39,095 nt of DNA from Hydrogenimonas thermophila (GTDB lineage: Bacteria > Campylobacterota > Campylobacteria > Campylobacterales > Hydrogenimonadaceae). The DNA is taken from assembly GCF_900115615.1 (NCBI RefSeq), contig NZ_FOXB01000020.1, forward strand, positions 1-39,095. Reading direction: 5' to 3'. Below, piece after piece: positions 1-8,419 of this stretch (its first letter is position 1; each line of letters starts with the position of its first letter). A program made the position numbers and the translations under genes. A model generated the notes under the pieces. That model ran no database searches. It saw nothing but the letters and a program-made list of their open reading frames with translations, and was not told where the DNA came from.

Positions 1-21
1 AAATTTTATTCAATTATAAGA

Positions 22-576
22 TCAAGCATACTCTTTCTTTAAATATCTGAAATAGTCTAAAAACCCACAAAACATTTTGCTTAACTCTCTTTCATCGTAG
101 TTTTTATAAACCTCTACATATCTTTTAAAATCTTGATATATTCTCTTTCTTAACTCTACAAGTTTTGAATGATTTAAATTTAAACTCTCTATTGTATAGT
201 CAATATTATCATCTAAACTTGCTAAAACTCCATCTTCATAAACAACCTTTTCTAAATCTATCTCAACTGGTGAAATGAGTCTTTTGAAATCATCTTTTTT
301 TAATTTTGCTTTTAAATCTTTATATCTTGCACAATGTTCATCACTGTTACAGGATAAAAAAAGATTTTCATAATCAAATGTTAAATCAGGAAAAAAGTCT
401 CTTTTTTTAAAATGATCAATATGAAACTCTTTTAATTTTCTCTCACAATAGGCACAAAGGGATAACTGCTCTTTATCTAATCTCTCTTTTATATCTTCTT
501 TTATATCAATTTCAATATCTTCCCATCTTTTTGCTTTAGTATTAATTATAAATTTTTCTTTTTTAACTCTTAACAT
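22..576 (-). CDS. HNH endonuclease, PtuB-like (TIGR02646-type)
   Basis: A 184-residue protein with a zinc-finger HNH nuclease core. CAYC at residues 41-44 supplies the first zinc cysteines, FHIDHF at 51-56 is the catalytic His region, and ENLFLSC at 70-76 followed by HC at 81-82 closes the finger and gives the conserved Asn. This layout is that of the HNH family found in retron and Septu (PtuB) defence modules, where a partner ATPase licenses cleavage of nucleic acid. The gene overlaps the end of the upstream ATPase gene by 14 bases, so the two are almost certainly co-translated. ATG start at 576. The C-terminal half (about 100-184) is charged and helical, with no domain I recognise. The role in phage defence is inferred from the pair, not shown; family membership is fairly certain. 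Confidence 0.8.
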   Translation of the reverse strand: MLRVKKEKFIINTKAKRWEDIEIDIKEDIKERLDKEQLSLCAYCERKLKEFHIDHFKKRDFFPDLTFDYENLFLSCNSDEHCARYKDLKAKLKKDDFKRLISPVEIDLEKVVYEDGVLASLDDNIDYTIESLNLNHSKLVELRKRIYQDFKRYVEVYKNYDERELSKMFCGFLDYFRYLKKEYA

Positions 577-1531
577 TAAGTGCCTTTGCTCTAGCTCTTA
601 AAAATCCAAGTTCTACTTCATCATTTAAATTTTTTTCTAAATAATCAAAAAGCTCTTTAAATTCACTATTTATCTCTTTTTTTGCAATTAGTTTTTTTAA
701 TCTTAATATCTTCTCTTCAACCTCTTTATCTCTTATACCACTTCCCATAACTTCAAGCAAAACTAAATTAATATCTTTTCCAAAAGAGTCAATTTTTTTA
801 GCAACTATTTTATCATTCTCTTTTGCAAAGATAAAAAGAGAGTCATTTGGTGTGGAGGCTATTATATGAGGTGAATGGGTTGCCAAAATAATCTGATTAT
901 TATAACTTTTTGCTAAATTTTTATATATTTTTACAATATCTTCTTGCCAACTTGGATGAAGTGAAATCTCTGGCTCATCTATTAAAATAATACTATCTTT
1001 AATATTTGCTACAAAAAAATAGAAAACCTTTTTTAAAAGCTCTTTCTCTCCTGTTGAAAGATTATCTATTGCTACCTCTTCATTAAATCTATTTAAAAAA
1101 TAGATATTTTCATTTTCATCAAGCCCTTTAAAATCTAAACTAAATTCAATACTATCGAAAACATTATTTAAGAATTTATTAAATTCTTTATATGCCTCTT
1201 TGGGAGGAATCTCCTCTTTAAAAATTTTTGATTTTATATATTTTACTATCTCTTGTTTTAAATCAATTATGTTAAACTCTTCTGCTTTTTGATAGAATAT
1301 TTTTTCATTTGCTATATTATTTTTATCAAACTCTATTTTAAATTTTTTATTAAACTCTCTTTTTTTACTATCTCCATATTGATATATTATCTCTAAAAGT
1401 GTAGTTTTACCACTTCCATTAACCCCAGCTAAAACAATTAAATCTAAAATATTTCCATCTTTATCCAAAAAATCGATCTCAAAATCTTTTAAAATTTTAT
1501 AGTTTTTAATCTCTATACTTTTTATTTTCAT
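563..1531 (-). CDS. AAA/ABC-type ATPase, PtuA-like
   Basis: A 322-residue cytosolic ATPase of the SMC/ABC-like AAA15/AAA21 class. It has Walker A GVNGSGKTT at 36-44, ABC signature LSTGEKELLKK at 158-168, Walker B IILIDEPEISLHPSW at 181-195 and the H-loop ATHSPHI at 217-223. Only about 115 residues separate Walker A from the signature, so the coiled-coil/insert region is short. Followed by an overlapping HNH nuclease gene, it matches the two-gene Septu arrangement (PtuA ATPase, PtuB nuclease), but it is smaller than I would expect for a classical PtuA. OLD-family ATPases also share these motifs, but they carry a fused Toprim domain, absent here. The start ATG at 1531 follows GGGA with about 7 bases spacing. 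It probably acts as sensor or gate for the nuclease (inference). Confidence 0.82.
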   Translation of the reverse strand: MKIKSIEIKNYKILKDFEIDFLDKDGNILDLIVLAGVNGSGKTTLLEIIYQYGDSKKREFNKKFKIEFDKNNIANEKIFYQKAEEFNIIDLKQEIVKYIKSKIFKEEIPPKEAYKEFNKFLNNVFDSIEFSLDFKGLDENENIYFLNRFNEEVAIDNLSTGEKELLKKVFYFFVANIKDSIILIDEPEISLHPSWQEDIVKIYKNLAKSYNNQIILATHSPHIIASTPNDSLFIFAKENDKIVAKKIDSFGKDINLVLLEVMGSGIRDKEVEEKILRLKKLIAKKEINSEFKELFDYLEKNLNDEVELGFLRARAKALNVKS

Positions 1532-1601
1532 CCTATTTTCCCGATTTTCTTCTATTGCACTCTTTACACAACATATGATGATTGTTCTCTATTCTCTTTA
1601 C

Positions 1602-1629
1602 TTTTGTCAACTATTTAGAGTTTTGTCAA
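1602..1629 (-). promoter_or_regulatory. Direct repeat TTGACAAAA x2 upstream of the ATPase/HNH pair
   Basis: On the minus strand the 9-mer TTGACAAAA occurs twice (1621-1629 and 1602-1610), start-to-start 19 bases apart, in the gap before the ATPase gene. Each copy contains a perfect -35 hexamer TTGACA, but no good -10 sits 16-18 bases downstream of either. It may be a promoter region or a regulator site, and chance is not excluded. Confidence 0.25.
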
Positions 1630-1630
1630 A

Positions 1631-3376
1631 TTAGACTCTCTCTACTTTTACCTTAACTTCCTGATAACAGGCACTTTTTCCCATAAGACTCATAATATGA
1701 GGAGTTAAACGGTTAACACTAGGTGTTCCTGCATAGATCAGCACTGAATCTGCTCTTACATCATCACATACTTTGACAGGTAGCTCTATCTCACCATGTT
1801 CTGAACTTACTTTGACTACTTCACCATCTTTAAATCCTAGTTCAGAATTGATAAAAATATGAGTTTCACGTCTGAACTGACTATTTAAAGAGTGTGGACT
1901 TTTAGGTGTTAAAAGCCAAAGCCCTTCCTCTTCATCATCAAAATCATCTTCATACTCTTCAAGAAACTCAAAATTTCCACTATCAGTCTGAAACTCATCT
2001 TCATAAGGATACTTCTCATAGGCTGGTGATTTTAAAAGGTCTCCATCTTCAATGCACTGTTTAAGCATATAATCTATATACCATTTTTCATCTTCCAGCC
2101 CTTTACAACCAAGTGCATCAAAAAGATATTTCGTTAACTCATACTCACTGATTCCAAACTCAGCCTCTTTGATTTTTGGCATTGGTTGAACATATGGATG
2201 ACCGTAACTTAACCTTAAATCCTCTTTTTCTAAAAAGTCACAAGCTGGTATAACAATTCGTGCTTTTTTGGTTGTTTCATTTTCATAAAGACCAAAGTAG
2301 ATGAGATTTTCAACTCTGCTTATCTCCTCTTCTACTTTGTTAAGTCCAGGCATTTGAGCCAATGGATTTGCTCCTTGAACCAAAACAGTTTTAAATCTTC
2401 CAAAAGGAGCAATAGGTTTAGCAACTCTTTTAGGTGAATAGTTAATAGGATTTTTAAAACCTGCCATTGAATCACCAAGAAAACTTACGCCACATCCAGG
2501 CTTTCCAAAAGCTCCAATAACAGCAGCCAAACCATCAATAGCTTGAAGAACCTGATCACCAATACTATATTTTTGTACACCTGCTCCTACAAGAAAGACA
2601 CACTTTTTATTTTGCATTTGATAAAGCAAATCGCCCAAATCATCAAGTGATATGTCACATTTTTCCAAAGATGTACGAACACGGAAGGTACGTAAAAAGT
2701 CATAATACCACTCTGCATCTTCACAACGCTCTTTTAAAAACTCCTTATCCTCCATATCTTCCATAAACATAAAACGTGAAAGAAGAACTGCAAGATAAAA
2801 ATCACTTCTTGGACGAATTTGAAGAAAAAGATCTGCCTCTCTTGCTATCTTTGTTTTAACAGGATCTATAACAATTAAAGTCTTATCCTTAATCAGATTC
2901 ATCATATGAGGATCTGTAACAGATATATTTCGACCCCATACAATAACAGCTTCTGCTTCTTTTATAGCTTCAGGAGGAAGAACAAGTGATACACCTCTTC
3001 CAGCCTCTATGCCTGCTTGCCCTGCTCCATCACAAAGTGATCCTTCAGTAGTCCACCCTCCGTATGCTGCCACAAAGTGTTCAGTAATATTTTGCATAAA
3101 ACTTACATTACCACTGCCTCTGTATAGAAGAAAATCTTCTCCTGCATCTTTTATGGCGTGAGCAGCTGCTTCAAGAGCTTCTTGCATAGAAACTTCTTTT
3201 CCATCAACCCTTGGAACTTTTATTCTCTCTACCTCTTTGATATGACGATAAAGATGAGAACATAAAGCACCTTGAGTAAATGGATGCCCCTCTTTTCCTG
3301 TCATTTTCAAACTTTCACGATCAACCACTACTGCACAAGCGTCATAACAATCAAGTGGACATGCTGTTGTTTTCAT
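1631..3376 (-). CDS. Molybdopterin-dependent oxidoreductase, catalytic subunit
   Basis: A 581-residue member of the DMSO-reductase/formate-dehydrogenase superfamily. C6, C10, C14 and C39 form the N-terminal [4Fe-4S] binding set (CPLDCYDAC, then GALC). Cys115 in GSLCDGAG is in the place of the molybdenum or tungsten ligand. GANPLAQMPG around 335-345 fits the cofactor-binding core, and the last 100 or so residues fit the molydopterin dinucleotide-binding barrel. There is no Tat signal, so it should be cytoplasmic. It is shorter than most formate dehydrogenases and has an acidic stretch near 470-485. The substrate cannot be told from sequence. The gene overlaps the upstream HlyD-like gene by 4 bases (ATGA), so the two are translationally coupled. 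No electron-transfer Fe-S subunit, membrane anchor or cofactor-insertion chaperone gene is adjacent. Confidence 0.82.
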   Translation of the reverse strand: MKTTACPLDCYDACAVVVDRESLKMTGKEGHPFTQGALCSHLYRHIKEVERIKVPRVDGKEVSMQEALEAAAHAIKDAGEDFLLYRGSGNVSFMQNITEHFVAAYGGWTTEGSLCDGAGQAGIEAGRGVSLVLPPEAIKEAEAVIVWGRNISVTDPHMMNLIKDKTLIVIDPVKTKIAREADLFLQIRPRSDFYLAVLLSRFMFMEDMEDKEFLKERCEDAEWYYDFLRTFRVRTSLEKCDISLDDLGDLLYQMQNKKCVFLVGAGVQKYSIGDQVLQAIDGLAAVIGAFGKPGCGVSFLGDSMAGFKNPINYSPKRVAKPIAPFGRFKTVLVQGANPLAQMPGLNKVEEEISRVENLIYFGLYENETTKKARIVIPACDFLEKEDLRLSYGHPYVQPMPKIKEAEFGISEYELTKYLFDALGCKGLEDEKWYIDYMLKQCIEDGDLLKSPAYEKYPYEDEFQTDSGNFEFLEEYEDDFDDEEEGLWLLTPKSPHSLNSQFRRETHIFINSELGFKDGEVVKVSSEHGEIELPVKVCDDVRADSVLIYAGTPSVNRLTPHIMSLMGKSACYQEVKVKVERV

Positions 3377-4164
3377 TTTATCTCTACCTTTAGAAGTTTT
3401 GAAAAAAGATTATCTGGATTATCTATGATTATCTCTGCCCTATATGCAGAGATATGAGTCTCATCTGCTACACGAATAAGCTTATTGACTTTATAGTCTG
3501 TTTGTTTATTATTAATATAAACTTTTCTTTTAGATAAATCTTTAGCCTCATCTGAATCAATGTATAAAGTCAATCTTCCTTTTGAAAGATCCATTGCTTT
3601 TAGAAGTATGCTACCTGGATTTACATAATCACCTTTCTTGACTTCTACTTTATAGATGTATAGATTTTTAGCCTTTATCGCTTTTTTTTCTATAATATCT
3701 TTTAATCTTACTAATTGATACTCTGTATCTGTAATCTGCTTATTTAAATTTGCAATATTTTGTTTAAAGTTTAATACTTGATTTTTTGATGCAATCATCG
3801 TAGTATATATACGATCTTTTTCTGTTTTGGACTTTGTTTTAAGATCTTTTATTCTATTGTAATAATCAAAGTCTCTTTTAAAAACTGCTTCACTGTTTTT
3901 TAGCATCTCTTTAGTCAGTTCTAGTGACTCTTTCAAAACTGTTAGTGTTCGTTGTAGTGCTTTATACTGAGCCTTATCTACCTTATCATCAATCTGTACA
4001 ATTAAATTTTCACTGCCAAGTTTTCCCTCTTGACTCTCATCTGCTTTAACTACTTGACCTGAAACTGCAGATTTTATAATATACGTTTCAAATGGTTCAA
4101 GTTTTGCATAGTGAACCTGTGCAACTAAAAGCATCGGTAAAAAAAGAAAAAGTATATTTCTCAT
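3373..4164 (-). CDS. HlyD-family periplasmic adaptor-like protein
   Basis: A 263-residue secreted protein with an N-terminal signal peptide (hydrophobic FLFLPMLLVA, residues about 5-14). A short biotinyl/lipoyl-like half-domain (VSGQVVKADESQEG) is followed by a long coiled coil at about 75-165. The second half-domain (VKKGDYVNPGSILLKAMD) comes next, then a small beta-barrel. This order is that of membrane-fusion proteins of RND, ABC and type I secretion pumps. No inner-membrane pump or TolC gene is next to it; instead it overlaps the molybdopterin oxidoreductase gene by 4 bases. I prefer ATG at 4164 to the in-frame GTG at 4170 because GGTGA lies just before the ATG and the signal peptide then begins MRN; the choice is not certain. 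Function in this context is unknown. Confidence 0.72.
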   Translation of the reverse strand: MRNILFLFLPMLLVAQVHYAKLEPFETYIIKSAVSGQVVKADESQEGKLGSENLIVQIDDKVDKAQYKALQRTLTVLKESLELTKEMLKNSEAVFKRDFDYYNRIKDLKTKSKTEKDRIYTTMIASKNQVLNFKQNIANLNKQITDTEYQLVRLKDIIEKKAIKAKNLYIYKVEVKKGDYVNPGSILLKAMDLSKGRLTLYIDSDEAKDLSKRKVYINNKQTDYKVNKLIRVADETHISAYRAEIIIDNPDNLFSKLLKVEIK

Positions 4165-4232
4165 TATCACCCATTTTTTTGTTTGATTTTACAATGAATC
4201 ACTTAAGAGTGCGCTTTGGAAGGAAGATAAAT

Positions 4233-4248
4233 CTAATTTTCAAATTAG
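4233..4248. promoter_or_regulatory. Operator-like palindrome between divergent genes
   Basis: CTAATTT-TC-AAATTAG is a perfect 7-bp inverted repeat with a 2-base spacer. It lies in the gap between the divergent HlyD-like (minus) and SYLF (plus) genes. Its position suits a shared regulator site. It is AT-rich and could be chance. Confidence 0.3.
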
Positions 4249-4311
4249 TTTAAGTTTATAAAGTGTCTTTCTGCAATAGTTAGATATATTTTAGAAACAA
4301 AGGAGTAGATC

Positions 4312-4848
4312 ATGAAACGAACAGTATGGTTAGTTACATTTTTACTTACATTTTTCATACAAACAGCATATGCAGAGTCAAAAGAGGTTCTAAATATAAA
4401 AATTTATGAAACAATTAAAATGTTTGACAAAGAGGTCAAAGGTGGTACAGAATTTCTAAATAGAGCTAAAGGATACCTTGTATTTCCAAGTGTCTATAAA
4501 GCTGGTTTTGGAATAGGAGGAGAATATGGAGAGGGTGGGCTTATTGTCAATAATAAAATTATAGATTACTACAGAACAGTTACAGCCTCTATAGGTTTTC
4601 AGATAGGTGCTCAAAAAAAATCTATAATAATAGTTTTTCTAACACAAAGAGCACTAGATGAATTCCGAAACAGTGATGGTTGGAAAGTTGGAGTAGATGG
4701 CTCTGTAGCAATTGTAAAATGGGGAGTTGGAGAAGAGATAAACTCAATTGAATTCAATAAACCAATAATAGGTTTTATATTTGGTAATAAAGGCTTAATG
4801 TACAATTTGACACTAGAAGGTTCAAAAATTACAAAGATAAAAAAATAA
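4312..4848 (+). CDS. Secreted SYLF-domain (Ysc84-like) lipid-binding protein
   Basis: A 178-residue protein with a signal peptide (MKRTVWLVTFLLTFFIQTAYA, cleavage likely after residue 21). The rest is one SYLF/Ysc84 domain: KGYLVFPSVYKAGFGIG near 52-68, a glycine-rich EYGEGGLIV, then IGFQIGAQ and the family's VGVDGSVAI. Bacterial homologues are envelope proteins, and the domain binds phosphoinositide-type lipids in eukaryotes; the bacterial role is not well defined. AAAGGAG sits 6 bases before the ATG, a strong ribosome site. It diverges from the HlyD-like gene and converges on the zinc-ribbon gene with only 2 bases between stops. Confidence 0.85.
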   Translation: MKRTVWLVTFLLTFFIQTAYAESKEVLNIKIYETIKMFDKEVKGGTEFLNRAKGYLVFPSVYKAGFGIGGEYGEGGLIVNNKIIDYYRTVTASIGFQIGAQKKSIIIVFLTQRALDEFRNSDGWKVGVDGSVAIVKWGVGEEINSIEFNKPIIGFIFGNKGLMYNLTLEGSKITKIKK

Positions 4849-4859
4849 AATTATCTTTG
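4832..4859. terminator. Possible bidirectional terminator hairpin
   Basis: CAAAGATAA and TTATCTTTG form a perfect 9-bp inverted repeat with a 10-base A-rich loop across the convergent stops of the SYLF and zinc-ribbon genes. The stem is AT-rich and has no long U tract, so it is a weak terminator at best. Confidence 0.35.
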
Positions 4860-5087
4860 AAAACTGGTTTCACACTTAGTGCAAAACCAGTTTGGTGCAT
4901 CTATGCTTCTGCTATAACCACCAATTTTTAGTTCACCTTTTTTCTCTTTAGCAAGAAGCTCTTCAGTAATTTCAAGATTGTAACAGATAGGAATTATATA
5001 TTTGTTGGTTCTGCATAATTTACATCTAGGACGGAAAGGAGTACGTCTTGTATCTTTCCTTGAAGGAATGTCGTATAAATCTTTCAT
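4851..5087 (-). CDS. Small zinc-ribbon protein, unknown function
   Basis: A 78-residue basic protein with two CxxC knuckles, CKLC at 22-25 and CTKC at 69-72, as expected for a four-cysteine zinc ribbon. A further Cys is at 35. The arginine-rich N-terminus (RRTPFRPR) suggests nucleic-acid contact. No family recognised. The ATG at 5087 is used; GTG codons at 5090 and 5096 are in frame and no clear Shine-Dalgarno decides between them. It lies 30 bases downstream of the 3' end of rnpB on the same strand with no terminator between, so it may be read from the rnpB transcript. Confidence 0.6.
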   Translation of the reverse strand: MKDLYDIPSRKDTRRTPFRPRCKLCRTNKYIIPICYNLEITEELLAKEKKGELKIGGYSRSIDAPNWFCTKCETSFQR

Positions 5088-5117
5088 CACATTCACAAAT
5101 TTTATTAAAATTTATTA

Positions 5118-5433
<316 letters not shown>

Positions 5434-5443
5434 TTATGTTCGA

Positions 5444-5449
5444 ATTTTA
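5444..5449 (-). promoter_or_regulatory. -10 element of rnpB
   Basis: TAAAAT on the minus strand ends 10 bases before the mature rnpB 5' end, so transcription would begin at or within a few bases of it. No good -35 is visible, which is common for Campylobacterota housekeeping promoters. Confidence 0.45.
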
Positions 5450-5460
5450 TCAAATAATAT

Positions 5461-5502
5461 TAAAAAAGGAAAGGTATTGGATCAAATTATAGATCCAATA
5501 CC
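5461..5502 (-). terminator. Intrinsic terminator of the oor operon
   Basis: On the minus strand, just after the oorC stop, GGTATTGGATC and GATCCAATACC form a perfect 11-bp stem with an 8-base loop. The U-rich run TTTCCTTTTTT follows. It separates the oor operon from rnpB. Confidence 0.85.
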
Positions 5503-5525
5503 TAAAGTAGAATATATGAAGAAAA

Positions 5526-6092
5526 TTACAATCCTAGTTTCTCTTTTTGTTCAAGTGCATATTTTTTACCAAGCTCATATGCCTTTAGGTTAGCTTCATG
5601 AACTTTTTTTGGAACTTTACTAAGCATTGTCTCAATTAGAGTCTCTTCAGGAATTGCATCCATAAACGTGTTGGCAATAGCTAATGCAACAACACTTTGG
5701 GTAATAACATTTCCAACCTCTTCTTTTGCAATTGTAATAATAGGAATTTCAACTATCTTCCATTTTTTACGATCTTCTTCAGTTGGGTAAACAAGGTTTG
5801 GATCAATAACAATGATTCCACCTTCAGAAACACCATCTTTAAATAGCTGATAACTTTTATCAGCAACTGATAGCATGAAGTCGATTTGTCCATCAATAGC
5901 ATAAGGATAGAAAATCTCTTTGTCATCAAGCTGGATATCAACAACAGTTGGTCCACCACGTACTTGAGAGGTATATGTTGCTGTTTTGACACCATAACCA
6001 CCCATTTTGATTTTGGCCGCTGCAAAAATCTCACCGGCAAGAAGGACTCCTTGTCCTCCAACACCGGTAAAGCGCATTACTATTCTGCTCAT
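5526..6092 (-). CDS. oorC: 2-oxoglutarate:ferredoxin oxidoreductase, gamma subunit
   Basis: 188 residues. The pyruvate/2-ketoacid ferredoxin oxidoreductase gamma domain is marked by FTGVGGQGVLLAGEIFA near the start and by TYTSQVRGGPTV about 30 residues on. It is part of the OorDABC complex that interconverts 2-oxoglutarate and succinyl-CoA + CO2 with reduced ferredoxin, a key reversible step of the reductive TCA cycle. ATG at 6092 is chosen because AAGGGG lies 6 bases upstream; an in-frame TTG at 6098 sits inside that spacing. Last gene of the operon, before a strong terminator. Confidence 0.95.
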   Translation of the reverse strand: MSRIVMRFTGVGGQGVLLAGEIFAAAKIKMGGYGVKTATYTSQVRGGPTVVDIQLDDKEIFYPYAIDGQIDFMLSVADKSYQLFKDGVSEGGIIVIDPNLVYPTEEDRKKWKIVEIPIITIAKEEVGNVITQSVVALAIANTFMDAIPEETLIETMLSKVPKKVHEANLKAYELGKKYALEQKEKLGL

Positions 6093-6102
6093 GAACAACC
6101 CC

Positions 6103-6960
6103 TTAAATTACTTTCTTGAAATCGGCCTGCGTAAATTTATCACGCTTACCTTGATAAACCTCTTTAAGCTTACCGTACATCTCACAATACTCTTCTGCAT
6201 CTGTATCTTGCTTCAAGATACCAGTTGGAAGAATATTAACTTTCTCTTCTTCTGGAAGAGCATCGTATTTCTTCTTAGGCAATGTAATGCTATCGATCCA
6301 ATCAAGGTTTTCCATAGCAGATGCCATTTTATTTTTTCTACCTAGGTTAATATGGCAGTTAGAAAGAAGTTCTACGTAAGCAAAACCCTTATGTTGCAAT
6401 GCTGCTGCGATAACTTTTTCCATCTTTTTAGGCTCAGAAACTTTCTCACGTGCAACAAAAGAGGCACCAGCTGCTTCAGCAAGTTTACATCCATCGAATG
6501 TTGGATCGATGTTACCTTGTTTCATAGTAACAGACCAAGCACCACGAGGAGTTGTTGGTGAAGTTTGAGAATTAGTCAAACCATAAATAAAGTTATTGAT
6601 AACAATCATAGTAATATCAATATTTCGTCTACAACCGTGGATTGTATGATTACCACCAATTGCCAAAGCATCACCGTCACCAGCAACACAGATAACATGC
6701 TTATCTGGATTTGCCAATTTAATACCTGTTGCATATGCAACTGTACGTCCATGTGTAGTATGGACTGTATTGAAGTCAACATATGAACTAAATCGTCCAG
6801 AACATCCAATACCTGAAACTACACATACATCATCTTTACTAATTCCAAGTTTGTCGATGGCTCTAATAAAAGATTTTAAAATAACACCATCTCCACACCC
6901 CCAACACCAAAGTGTTGGCATCTTTTCTAATCTTAAATAGTTATCATAATTAAATGCCAT
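6103..6960 (-). CDS. oorB: 2-oxoglutarate:ferredoxin oxidoreductase, beta (ThDP) subunit
   Basis: 285 residues. WCWGCGDG at 18-25 gives cluster-binding cysteines. The thiamine diphosphate motif starts at GDGDALAIGG and ends in the NNFIYGLTNSQTSPTT stretch, which also sets CoA/thiamine contacts in this family. It catalyses decarboxylation or carboxylation together with OorA. It begins 1 base after the oorA stop, and oorC follows 10 bases after its own stop, all within one transcript. Confidence 0.96.
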   Translation of the reverse strand: MAFNYDNYLRLEKMPTLWCWGCGDGVILKSFIRAIDKLGISKDDVCVVSGIGCSGRFSSYVDFNTVHTTHGRTVAYATGIKLANPDKHVICVAGDGDALAIGGNHTIHGCRRNIDITMIVINNFIYGLTNSQTSPTTPRGAWSVTMKQGNIDPTFDGCKLAEAAGASFVAREKVSEPKKMEKVIAAALQHKGFAYVELLSNCHINLGRKNKMASAMENLDWIDSITLPKKKYDALPEEEKVNILPTGILKQDTDAEEYCEMYGKLKEVYQGKRDKFTQADFKKVI

Positions 6961-6961
6961 A

Positions 6962-8092
6962 TTAAAGCTCCTTTACTTTATCAATGATATCTTGAGGTGA
7001 GAACGGTCGACCGTTAACCTTAATAAGTTTAGCTATATCTTTTCGACCAGTCGCACGTTGAATCTCTTCAAGGTACTGTCCCATATTTAATTCAACACTC
7101 AAGATTTTATCAAATTTTTGTCCAAGTTCATACAATCGTTTTTCTGGACTTGGCCAAAGTGTAATTGGTCTAAACAATCCTACTTTAATTCCCTCATCAC
7201 GTAAACGATTGATAGCTTCTTTAGCTGCAAGTGAAACAGAACCGTATGCAACAATTAGAATATCTGCATCATCAATCATATACTCTTCATTGTATTCAAG
7301 CTCATCAACATGCTCATCTACTTTTCTAAATAGTCTATCAATTAGTTTACGACAAGTCTCAATCTCTTCAGTTGGAAATCCCATTGCATCATGATGCAAT
7401 CCAGTAAAGTGGTAGCGGTATCCTTTAAACATTGGATTCAATACTGCTGGCTCATCTTGCGCAACACCATACGGTTTATACTCTTCAGCAGGACCATCAA
7501 ATGTTTTTCGAGTTTTAATATTTGCTTTAACTTCTTCAAGATCTGGTAGAACAGCTTTTCCATGCATGTGCCCAATTGTCTCATCAAGAAGAACAATTAC
7601 AGGTTGCATAAATCTATCAGCAATATTGAATGCTCGTACTACTTCTGTATAGCACTCTTCAAGGTTACCAGCACATAGAGTAATAGATTTATAGTCACCA
7701 TGTGAAGGGTTTTTTGCCTGAGAAACATCACCCTGTGAAACACGAGTTGGAAGACCGGTAGATGGACCACCACGCATAACGTCAACAACAACCAAAGGAA
7801 CTTCTGCCATTTGAGCCAAACCAAGGTTTTCAGCTTTAAGAGAGATTCCAGGACCTGAAGTAGCTGTCATTGATCGAACACCACTCATAGCAGCACCAAT
7901 AGCAGCACAAATACCACCAATCTCATCTTCCATCTGAATACAAGCACCACCAACCTTTGGCAAAAGGTCAGAAATTGTGTGCATTACTTCACTTGATGGT
8001 GTAATTGGATATCCACCAAAAAACATACATCCTGCATCAACAGCAGCAATTGCTGCCAAATCATTACCACTAGAAATTATTTCTCTTGCCAT
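6962..8092 (-). CDS. oorA: 2-oxoglutarate:ferredoxin oxidoreductase, alpha subunit
   Basis: 376 residues, the usual length for OorA/KorA. The N-terminal pyrimidine-binding domain has GCMFFGGYPITPSSEVMH near residue 20, whose YPITPSS is typical of the family. The ATSGPGISL motif near 78-86 and the RGGPSTGLPT motif near 107-116 are also conserved. It forms the core heterodimer with OorB. The gene follows oorD by 9 bases and precedes oorB by 1 base. Confidence 0.96.
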   Translation of the reverse strand: MAREIISSGNDLAAIAAVDAGCMFFGGYPITPSSEVMHTISDLLPKVGGACIQMEDEIGGICAAIGAAMSGVRSMTATSGPGISLKAENLGLAQMAEVPLVVVDVMRGGPSTGLPTRVSQGDVSQAKNPSHGDYKSITLCAGNLEECYTEVVRAFNIADRFMQPVIVLLDETIGHMHGKAVLPDLEEVKANIKTRKTFDGPAEEYKPYGVAQDEPAVLNPMFKGYRYHFTGLHHDAMGFPTEEIETCRKLIDRLFRKVDEHVDELEYNEEYMIDDADILIVAYGSVSLAAKEAINRLRDEGIKVGLFRPITLWPSPEKRLYELGQKFDKILSVELNMGQYLEEIQRATGRKDIAKLIKVNGRPFSPQDIIDKVKEL

Positions 8093-8101
8093 ACTTACTC
8101 C

Positions 8102-8419
8102 TTATGCGCTAAGCGTCATATATTTATTATTTTTGATCGCTTCTGCCCGCTCTTTTGCAGCATCAGTCAATTTAGCAAATTTATACTCTTTTCTGTCAGC
8201 TACAAAAATTGCAAAATCTGGACAAGCTAATTCACAATCATTACATCCAATGCAAAGTTCTGGTGCTTCGACAGTAATCATAGCTCCAAGTACTGAATGT
8301 GGCTCATATCGCATTGCTAAAACGCCAGCAGGGCAAGCATCTACGCAAATATCACATGCTTTACAACGACTTTCGTCAGTCCAGACCGGAGTATTTTCCG
8401 GTGCTTTCATAATACTCAT
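8102..8419 (-). CDS. oorD: Ferredoxin-like delta subunit of 2-oxoglutarate oxidoreductase
   Basis: 105 residues with two [4Fe-4S] sites: C19, C22, C25, C29 (CKACDICVDACP) and C56, C59, C62, C66 (CIGCNDCELACP). It passes electrons between the OorAB active site and soluble ferredoxin. ATG at 8419 is preferred to GTG 8422 because AAGGAG lies 5 bases upstream. The start overlaps the stop of the preceding HMA gene (TGATG). The order D-A-B-C is the one known from Campylobacter and Helicobacter. Confidence 0.95.
   Translation of the reverse strand: MSIMKAPENTPVWTDESRCKACDICVDACPAGVLAMRYEPHSVLGAMITVEAPELCIGCNDCELACPDFAIFVADRKEYKFAKLTDAAKERAEAIKNNKYMTLSA

Noticed and set aside
3373-4164. A complete type I secretion or efflux system
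   Set aside because: Only the adaptor-like protein is present; no ABC, RND or TolC gene is within the window.
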